From Paenibacillus rhizosphaerae (lineage in GTDB: Bacteria; Bacillota; Bacilli; Paenibacillales; Paenibacillaceae): DNA of 64,000 bases. Both the position numbers and the translations under genes were made by a program. Below, one piece after another: positions 44,760 through 53,920 of the stretch (positions are counted from its first letter, which is position 1; each line of letters begins with the position of its first letter). The stretch lies in contig NZ_JACHXJ010000002.1 of assembly GCF_014192015.1 (NCBI RefSeq), positions 1,488,001-1,552,000 on the forward strand. Reading direction: 5' to 3'. The notes under the pieces are model-generated. The model saw only the letters and a list, made by a program, of their open reading frames with translations, had not been told where the DNA came from and did no database searches.

Positions 44760-45866
44760 ATGCTGCATAATCAAGGTCTGGGCTTCGGCCTGTCCACCGC
44801 TCCGCTCATGACGAACGGCAAGACCCGATCCATCTCCGCCGAGAATCCGAAAGGCGAATCGGGCGCCGGCGGCAAGGAAGCAAGCAATCTCGGCACGGCC
44901 CGGAAGGGACGTCCCTGCATTACCCTGCCCCAAGGCGATACGGTCACCTTGGCGGAGATCTCGGGTCCCGGCGTGCTTCAGCACTTCTGGATTACGGTGA
45001 CGGACCGAACGGATAAAGGGTACTTCGTGCTGAGGGATCTTGTGCTCCGGATGTACTGGGACGGCGAAGCCGAGCCGTCGGTGGAGGTCCCGCTCGGCGA
45101 CTTCTTCTGCAACGGCTTCGGAACCCGCTGCAACGTCAATTCTCTGCCGATCGTGGTCAATCCGACGGGCGGAATGAACTGTTACATCCCGATGCCGTTT
45201 CGCAGCTCGGCGCGGATCACGGTCGAGAACCAGCATGCAGCCGATATTAACGGCTTCTTCTATCAAATCAATTACACGCTCGTAGACGGGCTGCCGGACG
45301 AGGCCGGCTACCTCCACGCGCAGTGGCGGCGGGAGAACATCACGACGGAGGCGCGAGATTTCACCATCTTGGACGGGATCAAGGGGAAGGGACATTACGT
45401 CGGCACTTATCTGGCTTGGGCGGCGCTCGAGCGCTACTGGTGGGGAGAAGGAGAGATCAAGTTCTTCCTGGACGGTGACGAGGAATGGCCGACGATCTGC
45501 GGTACCGGGACGGAGGATTATTTCGGCGGTGCCTGGTGCTTCTACGAGAAGCAAGACGGGAAAATCGTCGAAAAGACTTATAATACGCCTTATCTCGGCT
45601 ATCCGTTCTACTCCAAAGCGGACAACACGCGCAGTGACGTCTTCGGCGAGGACAGCGTGCCGATGCACGGCTTGTACCGCTGGCATCTGATGGATCCGAT
45701 CCGCTTCGAGAGCGAGCTTCGGGTAACGATTCAACAGATCGGCCACAACAGCCGCGAGTTGTTCGAGCGTACCGACGACGTGTCCTCCGTCGCGTATTGG
45801 TATCAGGCGGAGCCGCACGCGGCGTTTCCGGTGCTGCCGCCGGTGGAGAGGCGCTGGCCGAGGTAA
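44760..45866 (+). CDS. DUF2961 / GH172 family glycoside hydrolase
   Basis: The 368-residue protein has the hallmark CGTGTEDYFGGAW near residue 252 (containing the conserved catalytic Glu candidate), LAEISGPGVLQHFWITVTD near the start and RWHLMDPIRFESELRVTIQ near the end. GH172 enzymes act on alpha-D-fructofuranosides or D-arabinofuranosides. There is no signal peptide, so it works inside the cell on sugars brought in by the importer. It starts one base after the ATPase stop (ATG 44760, GGGAGGTCC upstream), so it is part of the same operon. A terminator lies 74 bases after its stop. Confidence 0.88.
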   Translation: MLHNQGLGFGLSTAPLMTNGKTRSISAENPKGESGAGGKEASNLGTARKGRPCITLPQGDTVTLAEISGPGVLQHFWITVTDRTDKGYFVLRDLVLRMYWDGEAEPSVEVPLGDFFCNGFGTRCNVNSLPIVVNPTGGMNCYIPMPFRSSARITVENQHAADINGFFYQINYTLVDGLPDEAGYLHAQWRRENITTEARDFTILDGIKGKGHYVGTYLAWAALERYWWGEGEIKFFLDGDEEWPTICGTGTEDYFGGAWCFYEKQDGKIVEKTYNTPYLGYPFYSKADNTRSDVFGEDSVPMHGLYRWHLMDPIRFESELRVTIQQIGHNSRELFERTDDVSSVAYWYQAEPHAAFPVLPPVERRWPR

Positions 45867-45939
45867 AGGGTATAAGGTTGTGGGCTAACAATATTTTTGA
45901 GGCTGTTTACCATCTACGGAAACTAAGAAAAACAAGGGG

Positions 45940-45967
45940 AAGCGATCATGACGATCGCTTTCTTTGT
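45940..45967 (+). terminator. Intrinsic terminator of the Opp/GH172 operon
   Basis: AAGCGATC/GATCGCTT with a 5-base loop and a TCTTTGT tail. The rest of the 456-base gap to 46323 holds a run of ten C (46157-46166) and the promoter region below. Confidence 0.75.
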
Positions 45968-46233
45968 ATTTCATTGGGACAATCGAGTTAGGGAAGAGAA
46001 CGTTTTTTATGAGATGGATTGTAATATGAAGTGCGGGTCTGGCACGACGAACGTGCCTTGGCTTGCGTATATCTCGATGTTAGGCAAGAGCGAGTGCTGC
46101 CTTTCATGTGGAGTATAGGGAAATGGAGTTGAGCCTAACGTTCGATCATTCGCGAGCCCCCCCCCCGCCGTTAACCTGTAAAACAGATAAATATCCCTCA
46201 ACCATGGATAATAAACAACGTATAAACTTGCGC

Positions 46234-46258
46234 TATAATGCATTTGTAAGCGGTAACA
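46234..46258 (+). promoter_or_regulatory. -10 box and cre operator of the MDR/AraC/isomerase locus
   Basis: TATAAT at 46234-46239 is followed by TGTAAGCGGTAACA (46245-46258), a full match to TGWAANCGNTNWCA. No good -35 box is visible, suggesting dependence on an activator such as the AraC protein at 47416. CcpA bound here would overlap the start point. Confidence 0.65.
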
Positions 46259-46322
46259 GCAAACGACGTGCCGTTAAATACCAGTGATTATTAACATTTG
46301 CCCAACCATAGGAGGAATCGAA

Positions 46323-47387
46323 ATGCCGAAACAACTGATCGCGCAAGCCCCGCGCAAAACGGCGATTACGACATACGAGGACCGCGACATCAAGCCGAAC
46401 GAAGTGAAGGTCCGCGTCGAGCACGCCTCTCCGAAGCACGGCTCCGAGCTCGCCGGCTTCCGCGGTGAAAGCCCGCACACGGCGGATTACTTCGACGAGA
46501 AGGACGGCTGGAATTTGTTTTTGCCGCGTGATCCGAAAGATATTTCCACGGACGGCGGCTTCGGCCGTTGGAACCTCGGCAACCAATGGGTCGGCGTCAT
46601 AATTGAAGCCGGCTCCGAGGTGACCGAATACAAGGTCGGCGACCGGGTTTGCTGCTACGGTGGCATCCGCGAGACGCATATCGTGAACGCGGTAGACAAT
46701 TATTATTTGAAAAAAATGCCCGAAGGCATGTCCTGGAAGAACGCGGTCTGTTTCGATCCCGCACAATTCGCCTTCGGCGGCATCCGCGATGCGCACGTCC
46801 GGGCGGGCGACCGCGTGGCAGTGTTCGGCCTTGGAGCAATCGGCCAAATCGCGGCGCAGCTGGCGAAGATGGCCGGCGCGAGCTGGGTAGCCGTCGTCGA
46901 TCCGATCGAAGGACGCCGTCAAGTCGCCATCAAGAACGGTGCGGACGCCGCATACGATCCGGCGAACGAAGACGTCGGCCTCGAGCTGAAGAAAGCGACG
47001 GGCAAACTCGGCGTGGACGTCATCATCGAGACTAGCGCGAGCGAATTCGCTCTCCAGCAATCCTTGAGAGGCCTCGCTTACGGCGGCACGATCGCGTTCG
47101 TCGGTTGGGCGAGAGCTTTCAAGGGCGGGCTCGATCTCGGCCGTGAAGCGCACTTCAACAACGCCAAGATCGTTTTCTCCCGCGCCTGCAGCGAGCCGAA
47201 TCCGGATTATCCGCGCTGGAGCTGGCGCCGGATCGAGGACGTCTGCTGGGAAATCCTATCCGCTGGCCGTATCGATTGCGAGGACATCATCAGCCCGGTT
47301 GTTCCGTTCGAGCAATCGGCGGAAGGCTACGAGCAATACGTCGATCAGCGTCCTGACCAAAGCATTAAACTAGGAGTCACGTTCTAA
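46323..47387 (+). CDS. Medium-chain dehydrogenase/reductase without the catalytic zinc cysteine
   Basis: The 354-residue protein has a GroES-like N-terminal half, then a Rossmann half with VAVFGLGAIGQIAAQLAKMA. Where zinc enzymes have Cys-Gly-x-Asp the sequence is ASPKHGSELAG, and the four-cysteine structural zinc loop is absent, so it is probably zinc-independent. The start ATG 46323 follows GGAGGAATCGAA. With the isomerase and CUT1 importer downstream it likely oxidises or reduces a sugar derivative. Confidence 0.85.
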   Translation: MPKQLIAQAPRKTAITTYEDRDIKPNEVKVRVEHASPKHGSELAGFRGESPHTADYFDEKDGWNLFLPRDPKDISTDGGFGRWNLGNQWVGVIIEAGSEVTEYKVGDRVCCYGGIRETHIVNAVDNYYLKKMPEGMSWKNAVCFDPAQFAFGGIRDAHVRAGDRVAVFGLGAIGQIAAQLAKMAGASWVAVVDPIEGRRQVAIKNGADAAYDPANEDVGLELKKATGKLGVDVIIETSASEFALQQSLRGLAYGGTIAFVGWARAFKGGLDLGREAHFNNAKIVFSRACSEPNPDYPRWSWRRIEDVCWEILSAGRIDCEDIISPVVPFEQSAEGYEQYVDQRPDQSIKLGVTF

Positions 47388-47415
47388 AGGCCAGAAATGA
47401 AAGGAGGGATACGGC

Positions 47416-48255
47416 ATGAGCGATAGACTGGGTTCCCTCCTCAGACATGCCGAGCTCCAAATTGTCGAATTCGACGTCCATAGCCGGAACGAAATGAAGA
47501 CGTTTAACCGCACGCTTCCTTGGTACGTCATGTCGTACTTGAAGTCGGGCAGCGCGAAATTGCGAATCGACGGCGAAGTGAAGACGCTGGCGCCGGGGAC
47601 GGTCATCTTCATTCCTCCGAATGTGGAGCACGACCATTACAAGGATTCGCCGGAAGAAACCGTGTTTCTGTGGTGGCACTTCTCGTACGAGATTGAAGGC
47701 ATCATGGATGCGATGAAAATGTTTCAAATTCCGTACGTATTCCAGCTGCAGAACAACGACTATTTCGAGAAGGTATTCATGGAGTTCATGGGCTCCGCGG
47801 AAGCCGAGACGCCTTCCCTGCCTCTATCCATTCTAAAGCAGGCGAAGTCGCTCGAGCTTCTGTACATCATCCTGAACAGCGCGGTCGGCCAGAGCGACGC
47901 CCACGCGGACGTTGCCAAGTCCGAAAGCTTCCTGGACATGCTGTCGAGAATCGTCCAGTCGCCTGAGGAACCACTAACGCTGCAGGTGATGGCGGACGAG
48001 CTGCATCTTCATCCTACGTACGTGAGTAACCGGTTCAAGGAGCTGTTCGGTAAGTCGCCGATGCAGGTTCAGCGGGAAATGCGCATTCAGAAGGCGAAGA
48101 AGCTTCTGGAGTCTTCCGAGCTGTCCGTGACCGAAATATCGCAACGGTTAGGATACAGCGAATTGCAAAATTTTACGCGGCTGTTTAAGTCTTACGTCGG
48201 CATATCCCCGACGCAATTCCGAGACCTCAACCGCAAATGGAGGGTCATGAAATGA
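47416..48255 (+). CDS. AraC-family transcriptional regulator
   Basis: The 279 residues have a cupin-type N-terminal sensor (YLKSGSAKLRIDGEVKTLAP) and a C-terminal double HTH (LTLQVMADELHLHPTYVSNR; VTEISQRLGYSELQNFTRLF) ending GISPTQFRD. AAGGAGGGATACGGC precedes the start. It overlaps the isomerase gene by ATGA and is the likely local activator. Confidence 0.92.
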   Translation: MSDRLGSLLRHAELQIVEFDVHSRNEMKTFNRTLPWYVMSYLKSGSAKLRIDGEVKTLAPGTVIFIPPNVEHDHYKDSPEETVFLWWHFSYEIEGIMDAMKMFQIPYVFQLQNNDYFEKVFMEFMGSAEAETPSLPLSILKQAKSLELLYIILNSAVGQSDAHADVAKSESFLDMLSRIVQSPEEPLTLQVMADELHLHPTYVSNRFKELFGKSPMQVQREMRIQKAKKLLESSELSVTEISQRLGYSELQNFTRLFKSYVGISPTQFRDLNRKWRVMK

Positions 48256-49046
48256 AGCTGGCTACGCAAGACAGAGGTTTCTTCGGTTCGACTTACGAAG
48301 CGAAGCTGTCCAAGCTCCAGGAACTCGGTTTCGAAGGACTGGAAATCGATGGGAAATGGCTGATAGAGAAGTACGACGAGATCGAGAAGGCGGTCAAGGC
48401 GACCGGCGTGCCGATCAGCTCGATCTGCGGGGGCTACCGCGGCTGGATCGGTGATTTCGATCAAGAGCAGCGTGCACTCGCGATCCAAGACATCGGCGCG
48501 ATCCTGGAGCGCTCGGCCGACATCGGCGCGGCGGGCGTCGTCGTCCCGGCGGCGTTCGGCATCTTCTCCCGGAAGCTTCCGCCGTTCGTTTCCCCGCGGC
48601 CGGCGGACGAGGAGCGTGAAGTACTGCTCGATTCCCTGCGGAAGCTGAACGATTACGCCGTATCTTCGGGAAGCTTGCTGCTGCTCGAGCCGCTTAACCG
48701 CTACGAGGACCATATGATCAATACGCTGGAAGACGCGTCAGGCCTGATTCGCGAAGGCAACTTCTCCGGCGTGAAAGTGATGGCGGACTTCTTCCATATG
48801 CAGATCGAGGAATGGGACATCTCCGAGAGCCTCAGGAAGACGGCGGATTTGGTCGCACACGTGCATCTCGCCGATAGCAACCGTCTGCAGCCCGGCTACG
48901 GGCATACGGATTTCAAGACAGGCTTCAGGACGTTGAAAGACATCGGCTTCACGGGCTACATGGCGGTCGAATGCGAGCTTGTTCCCGGCGACGGATTGAA
49001 AGCGTATGCAGAGATGGCCGGATTTTTGAAAGCGTGCATGCCATAG
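48252..49046 (+). CDS. Sugar phosphate isomerase/epimerase (TIM barrel)
   Basis: This 264-residue AP-endonuclease-2-type barrel has candidate metal ligands in order: Glu in LLLEPLNRYE, Asp in KVMADFFHM, His in HVHLADSNR and Glu in AVECELVPG. ATG 48252 overlaps the AraC stop and follows GGAGGGTC. It probably interconverts a keto sugar or inosose produced by the dehydrogenase encoded two genes upstream. Confidence 0.9.
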   Translation: MKLATQDRGFFGSTYEAKLSKLQELGFEGLEIDGKWLIEKYDEIEKAVKATGVPISSICGGYRGWIGDFDQEQRALAIQDIGAILERSADIGAAGVVVPAAFGIFSRKLPPFVSPRPADEEREVLLDSLRKLNDYAVSSGSLLLLEPLNRYEDHMINTLEDASGLIREGNFSGVKVMADFFHMQIEEWDISESLRKTADLVAHVHLADSNRLQPGYGHTDFKTGFRTLKDIGFTGYMAVECELVPGDGLKAYAEMAGFLKACMP

Positions 49047-49084
49047 AATCGGTATTTCCATTCTAACGATGGAGGTGTTCATTC

Positions 49085-50398
49085 ATGATGAAACCCGCAT
49101 TACGCACGTTTGGCAAAATGATGACCGTGGTCGGACTCGTCTCCATGCTCGTCCTTGCAGGCTGTTCGTCCAACGACGGCGGCGCGGCGAGCGGTAAGAT
49201 CAGGCTGCAGGTTCCCGACGCGGCGATCTGGGGCGAGGAAAGCTCAGCCCTTCAGGTCATGTACGACAAATTCTCGGCAGACCATCCGGACGTCAAGCTG
49301 GAGCAGGTGACGATGGCCGACGACCAGGCGATGTCCGCGGCGCTGGCGGCTGGCAAGGCGCCTGACCTCATGCTCATGGATCCGTCTTTGGCCAAAGAAA
49401 GATTCAAATCCGGTTACGTAGAGCCGTTGGATAAATATTACGACCAATACGGCTGGGGCCACGACATGTTCGGGTGGGCAAAGAACGCCTACGTCGAAGG
49501 CGGCAAGACGATCGGCGTACCCTGGAACTATGAAGGACTCATTCTCGTTTACAACGGTACAATGTTCAAGGAAAACGGCTGGGCCGTTCCGAAAAACTAC
49601 GGCGAGCTCTTGAGCCTTGTGCCGGAAATCAAGGAAAAAGGCATCATGCCGTTCGCTTGGGGCTCTTCGGACAACCCGGGCGTCGACGACTGGTGGGTCA
49701 CGAGCATTGTCAACAGCATTCTGGGCAAAGAAGGCACAAAGCAGCTTTATTCCGGCGACGTGAAATGGAACGATCCGGCGATCGTGGACGGCATCAAGCG
49801 CTACGACGAGTTCTGGAACGCCGGTTACGTGACGGACAAAAAATCGCAAGCGATTTCGCAGGAAGACAGCAGCCAGCTGTTCCTGAATTCGAAAGCCGCG
49901 ATGAGATTGGACGGTACGTGGAGCTTGGCTGCCGACAACGAACCCGACTTTGACATCGGCTTCGCGCCGTTCCCGAGCTGGAAGCAGGACGGCGAGCCGA
50001 TCATCCCGCTCGGCGTGGGCGGCGGCCTCGTCATCAACGCCAAGTCCGAGCATAAGGATGAAGTCGCCGAGTTGCTGAACTACTTCTTCAACCCCGACGT
50101 CGTCAAGACGATGGCAGAGCACGGCATTCCTGAGCCGATCCAGATGGATTACGCCCAGTTCGACCTGAAACCGAACGTGGCCAAGGCGCTCAACCTGATC
50201 TCCGAAGCGGAGAAGACGGGACGAACCGGTTACGTCGCTTGGTCCTATGGTCCTCCGAGCGTTGTTCAGGTGCTGGAATCCGATTTCGCCAGCGTGTATT
50301 TGAAGAAAACGACGCCGGAAGCTTGGCTGGACAACCTCCAGAAGCTGAAGGAGAAAGACTTCGCGGATAACCGGATTTTTGGACTGGATAAATATTAA
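49085..50398 (+). CDS. Sugar-binding lipoprotein (family 1 SBP, CUT1)
   Basis: The 437-residue protein has a signal peptide with lipobox VLAGC near residue 26 and a maltose-binding-type fold (EQVTMADDQAMSAALAAGKA; PWNYEGLILVYNGTMFKENG; MRLDGTWSLA). It supplies the importer whose two permeases follow. GATGGAGGTG lies upstream of ATG 49085. Confidence 0.93.
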   Translation: MMKPALRTFGKMMTVVGLVSMLVLAGCSSNDGGAASGKIRLQVPDAAIWGEESSALQVMYDKFSADHPDVKLEQVTMADDQAMSAALAAGKAPDLMLMDPSLAKERFKSGYVEPLDKYYDQYGWGHDMFGWAKNAYVEGGKTIGVPWNYEGLILVYNGTMFKENGWAVPKNYGELLSLVPEIKEKGIMPFAWGSSDNPGVDDWWVTSIVNSILGKEGTKQLYSGDVKWNDPAIVDGIKRYDEFWNAGYVTDKKSQAISQEDSSQLFLNSKAAMRLDGTWSLAADNEPDFDIGFAPFPSWKQDGEPIIPLGVGGGLVINAKSEHKDEVAELLNYFFNPDVVKTMAEHGIPEPIQMDYAQFDLKPNVAKALNLISEAEKTGRTGYVAWSYGPPSVVQVLESDFASVYLKKTTPEAWLDNLQKLKEKDFADNRIFGLDKY

Positions 50399-50485
50399 AC
50401 GACTGAACGGCCGAAGTCTTTCCACGCTCAAGGTGAGAAGGGGGCCTTCGGATATCGGATATCGCGTTAAAGGAGATGATGGGCG

Positions 50486-51367
50486 GTGATAAAACGTTCG
50501 CGTCTGGTTCGATGGAAAGGATGGCTGTTCATTCTTCCCGGGTTGTTGTTTCATATTTTCGCCGTCACCATCCCCGCGATGCTGTCGCTTTATTTACCTT
50601 TCACGGAGTGGAACGGCATATCCATGCCCAAGTTCATCGGAATCGAAAACTTCGTAGAAGCGTTTCAAGACCGTATCGTCGGCGTCGCGTTCCTCAACAA
50701 CGTTAAATGGATGCTGTTCTGGGTGACCATTCCGATTATATTCGCTTTCGGGCTCGCCTACCTGCTATCCAAAATCAAGCGGGGTCAAACGGCTTACCAA
50801 TCCATCTTCTTCTCGACTTCGATCATTACGGTGACCGTCGCCGGCCAAATTTGGTTTTGGTTGTACAACCCGTTCAGCGGCGTCAACTTTTACTTGGATA
50901 AAGCGGGTCTCGGTTTCCTGGAGTGGCCCGGACTAACGATCCCGTCGTTTGCGCTCGTCTCCGTGCTCATAGCCGACATGTGGCGCGGCTTTGGCGGCAA
51001 CGTCATCTGGCTGCTCGCGGCGCTCACGCAAAACGACAAATCGATCGAGGAAGCCGCGAAGCTGGATGGAGCGGGACGATTCCGGATTCTGTGGAACATC
51101 GTGCTCCCGCAAATCCGCCCGACGCTCGTCGTCGTGACCTTGCTTACCGCACTCGGCGCGTTCGGCGCGTTCGAGATGGTGTACGTCATGACCGGAGGTG
51201 GTCCGGCCCACGCTACGGAGACACTATCGACTTACTATTACTCGCTCAGCACGAGGGGACAACGAGCGGGGTACGGCTCTGCGATCGCCTTGTTCCAAAT
51301 GTTTATCGCCTTCATCCTGATCGCGGTTTACGCGTATTTAAAGAAGAAGAAAGGGTGGGATGTGTAA
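50486..51367 (+). CDS. Sugar ABC importer permease, MalF-like (CUT1)
   Basis: The 293-residue permease starts at GTG 50486, with AAAGGAG 10 bases upstream. It has six membrane helices and the EAA loop EEAAKLDGAGRFRILWNIVLP. The MalG-like gene begins at the next base after its stop. Confidence 0.92.
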   Translation: MIKRSRLVRWKGWLFILPGLLFHIFAVTIPAMLSLYLPFTEWNGISMPKFIGIENFVEAFQDRIVGVAFLNNVKWMLFWVTIPIIFAFGLAYLLSKIKRGQTAYQSIFFSTSIITVTVAGQIWFWLYNPFSGVNFYLDKAGLGFLEWPGLTIPSFALVSVLIADMWRGFGGNVIWLLAALTQNDKSIEEAAKLDGAGRFRILWNIVLPQIRPTLVVVTLLTALGAFGAFEMVYVMTGGGPAHATETLSTYYYSLSTRGQRAGYGSAIALFQMFIAFILIAVYAYLKKKKGWDV

Positions 51368-52180
51368 ATGAAGCTCAGGTTCAATTGGCGGCATATTCCC
51401 CTGTTGATCGTCACGGCGTTCTCCCTTTTCCCGATGCTCCTTCTGCTCATGAATGCGTTCAAGAAAAAGGCCGAAATTTCGAAAAATCCCCTGGGTTGGC
51501 CGAAGTTTTGGACGTTCGAAAATTTTTCGATGGCTTGGGAGCAGGGCCATTTCGACGTCGCCTACATGAACACGCTCATCATCACCGGCATCACCGTCGT
51601 GCTCGTATGCGTGCTGTGTGGCTTCGCGGCCTACGGCTTGACGTTCATGAGCACGCCGGGGTCAGGCTTGTTCCTCGCATATCTGTTCATCACGATGAGC
51701 ATGCCGATCGGCTTCATCCCGATTTTCTTCATGGAAATCAAGCTAAACCTGATCAATACGTATTGGGGCGTCATCATCCCGTTCGTCGGAGGGGCGTTCG
51801 CGTTTAACGTGTTCCTCTTGCGGGCATTCATGCTCGGCATACCGAAGGACCTGCTCGAATCGGCGAGGGTCGACGGCGCAAGCTCGATCGGCACGTTCTT
51901 CCGGATCATTCTGCCGCTCGCGAAGCCCGCGTTCGTTGTCGTCGCGATCTTCACGACGCTGTCGTCTTGGAACGAGATTTTCCTCTCCAACGCGATCCTG
52001 CAGACGGATACAATGAAAACGGTGTCGGTCGCCTACTTGAACTTTACGAGCAAGTACAACACGAACTGGGCCCTCATGGCCGCCGGGGGCGTCATGACCG
52101 TCGTTCCGATGGTCGTTCTATTCCTCCTTATGACGAAGAAATTCGTCAGCGGAATGCAAGAGGGCGGCGTAAAATTTTGA
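51368..52180 (+). CDS. Sugar ABC importer permease, MalG-like (CUT1)
   Basis: The 270-residue permease has six membrane segments, the EAA loop ESARVDGASSIGTFFRIILP and the usual end KKFVSGMQEGGVKF. It is the last gene of the locus; an intrinsic terminator follows at 52191. No ATPase gene is present, so a shared MsmX-type ATPase is likely. Confidence 0.92.
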   Translation: MKLRFNWRHIPLLIVTAFSLFPMLLLLMNAFKKKAEISKNPLGWPKFWTFENFSMAWEQGHFDVAYMNTLIITGITVVLVCVLCGFAAYGLTFMSTPGSGLFLAYLFITMSMPIGFIPIFFMEIKLNLINTYWGVIIPFVGGAFAFNVFLLRAFMLGIPKDLLESARVDGASSIGTFFRIILPLAKPAFVVVAIFTTLSSWNEIFLSNAILQTDTMKTVSVAYLNFTSKYNTNWALMAAGGVMTVVPMVVLFLLMTKKFVSGMQEGGVKF

Positions 52181-52190
52181 TTCGGCGGTA

Positions 52191-52224
52191 AAGGCGCTTC
52201 GGACACGTTCCGGAGCGCTTTTTT
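52191..52224 (+). terminator. Intrinsic terminator of the CUT1 importer locus
   Basis: AAGGCGCTTCGGA pairs with TCCGGAGCGCTT (one bulge), then a run of T. In the following 446 bases to 52671 I see family B copy B1 and an AACCCCTT/AAGGGGC hairpin near 52568-52590, and no gene. Confidence 0.85.
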
Positions 52225-52393
52225 CTTGCCGTGAATTAACACGATTTCGGGATTAAAAGTGCGGCTGTTGTCGCATTCTGATTCCATAGAAACTGGAAGC
52301 CGACATCGTGGAGGATCTCTTCTTCGGATCGTTCAAATATGTTGTTCAGTTACCAGGAATATAAGGCAATGGGTTATTTCGTAAGGATAATGG

Positions 52394-52426
52394 GGGATAG
52401 CTAACGGGCAGGATAATTTAGTTAGC
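52394..52426. repeat. Family B repeat, copy B1 (partial)
   Basis: GGATAGCTAACGGGCAGG followed by ATAATTTAGTTAGC. It keeps the core and first inverted pair but lacks the second hairpin. It marks the left edge of the AT-rich gene string. Confidence 0.65.
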
Positions 52427-52670
52427 CGGAGACAATTTTGATTGTGAAGTAAGCATGCAATAACCATACCCAATATAAAGTGTTCTTGCGCGGGCTGAAG
52501 CTTGCTTCACAGCCGACCCAGTGATAAAGAATGTTGAAATCCTACGATTGAACGGGTTTATGTGAGATAACCCCTTAAAAACAAGGGGCAGACGATATTC
52601 CTTATTAATTTATACATTGGTATATTGATGGTATTTGAACTAATGTATAAATTAGGGAAAGGGATGATGA

Positions 52671-52904
52671 ATGGTGCCGCCAGAAGTAAAAATAATTTCT
52701 ATAGGAATTACTATTTTTCTTGTACTTTGGACTGGAGCCGCTTTGTTCGCCACTATAAAACCAAAAACGTTTTGGAGTTTAACCCAAGGATGGAAGGCAA
52801 CACGTGAACCTTCAACTGCCTATTTTATATTTTCTCGAATTGGAACTGCAATATGTGCAATCTTAGGTCTTATATTGTTAATCTCACCATATTTACACAA
52901 ATAA
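52671..52904 (+). CDS. Small membrane protein (DUF6199-like), 77 residues
   Basis: It has two hydrophobic helices (about 8-26 and 52-72) flanking a FWSLTQGWKATREPSTAY segment that resembles the small DUF6199 proteins of Firmicutes; this match is from memory. AAAGGGATGATGA precedes ATG 52671. AT-rich compared with the importer genes on the left. A family B repeat begins 17 bases after its stop. Confidence 0.65.
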   Translation: MVPPEVKIISIGITIFLVLWTGAALFATIKPKTFWSLTQGWKATREPSTAYFIFSRIGTAICAILGLILLISPYLHK

Positions 52905-52920
52905 GTTATAACTATCCGGA

Positions 52921-53010
52921 ATTACGCTAACGGGGAACGATAGTTGAATAAACGACCAAGACGAAGCTGCCGGCGCGTATCGGTAGCTTCATTACGCTAA
53001 CGGGCAGGTT
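52921..53010. repeat. Family B repeat, copy B2 (complete)
   Basis: ATTACGCTAACGGGGAACGA, TAGTTGAATAAA, hairpin GAAGCTGCCG/CGGTAGCTTC (52963-52990), then ATTACGCTAACGGGCAGG. The core GCTAACGGG occurs at both ends. Confidence 0.85.
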
Positions 53011-53151
53011 TGTTCCAATATGTGGTGTATTTAAATGGGGTAAATTGGTATATCTTTGGTTATAGGAAGTCAACTGCTCCCCCTATACATGACGCAACTT
53101 AAAGTGGACCATAGTTACCTAATTAAGAATCCAGTTTAAGGGGGAAAACTG

Positions 53152-53583
53152 ATGCGCTACTTTCTCATGATAAATGCTCTGAGCGCTATCTTTGCATTAT
53201 TACCATTTATAATGAGTGAAATGTTAGTTAATGTCTATAGAATAAATCGAATTACTGGCGTTGAAATTGCAGTTATAGATAGGGTTAATGCAGTTATCGG
53301 TCTTCTATGCTTTTCCTTTTCAATCATAACGTTTGTGTTCATGATAAAAAAACGATTTCTCCCCTCTAAAAAGACTAACTTATTTTCCTCCATAATCTGG
53401 GTTCCATATTACTGGCTATACATTAGTATTTTTGCATCCCAATTTCCAATAACGAATCCGGCGGATAAAGCTAATCCTGCTTCCGGATTCATTATCATTG
53501 CAGGATTATTACTCTATCCGATCATATTGGCTGGAATGAATGCTATTGCTTTATTGTTAAAGAGTCACAACTCTTTAAGCTAA
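53152..53583 (+). CDS. Small integral membrane protein, unknown function
   Basis: This 143-residue protein has four hydrophobic segments (about 5-25, 46-68, 78-98 and 113-136) with short loops. No family recognised. GGGGG lies 8 bases before the ATG. Its stop codon TAA (53581-53583) is the TAA of the family B core GCTAACG, so the repeat provides the end of the gene. Confidence 0.7.
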   Translation: MRYFLMINALSAIFALLPFIMSEMLVNVYRINRITGVEIAVIDRVNAVIGLLCFSFSIITFVFMIKKRFLPSKKTNLFSSIIWVPYYWLYISIFASQFPITNPADKANPASGFIIIAGLLLYPIILAGMNAIALLLKSHNSLS

Positions 53584-53660
53584 CGTGAACCGATAGCTTA
53601 ATAAAAACAAGAAGCCAGCCGATCACTTTGACCGGCTGGCTTTATTAAACTAACGGGCAG
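53574..53660. repeat. Family B repeat, copy B3 (complete, contains a stop codon)
   Basis: TTTAAGCTAACGTGAACCGA then TAGCTTAATAAA (TTAAGCTA/TAGCTTAA inverted pair), hairpin AAGCCAGCCG/CGGCTGGCTT (53612-53643), then ATTAAACTAACGGGCAGG. Confidence 0.85.
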
Positions 53661-53920
53661 GATAGCGCAACAGCGTGTATGTGTAAGAACATCAAGGTGT
53701 TGGGAATCCTTACTGAATACATGGAGGTCATCGTATAGAGATGACCGGCAGACTTTTCACAACTAAAGGGAGGATAGTTGATTAAGAACCACACTTTAAC
53801 AAAAAAACCATAGTGATGGACCTTTTGATCTCTTCTTACACGTGTCATTATCAAGATTAAGGCAGTTCTGTTAGGGTTTAAAGCACTGATTTAAAAATTG
53901 TATTTAATTGGGGGGCAATG

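Noticed and set aside
46157-46166. Run of ten C as a phase-variation tract
   Set aside because: It is intergenic, far from the -10 box and not placed to alter promoter spacing; it is more relevant as a possible sequencing error site.
49244-50554. 436-codon minus-strand frame opposite the sugar-binding lipoprotein
   Set aside because: No family features, biased composition, and it would run against the coherent CUT1 operon.
53084-53140. Possible insertion-sequence end near AACTTAAAGTGGACC
   Set aside because: No inverted partner, target duplication or transposase was found nearby.
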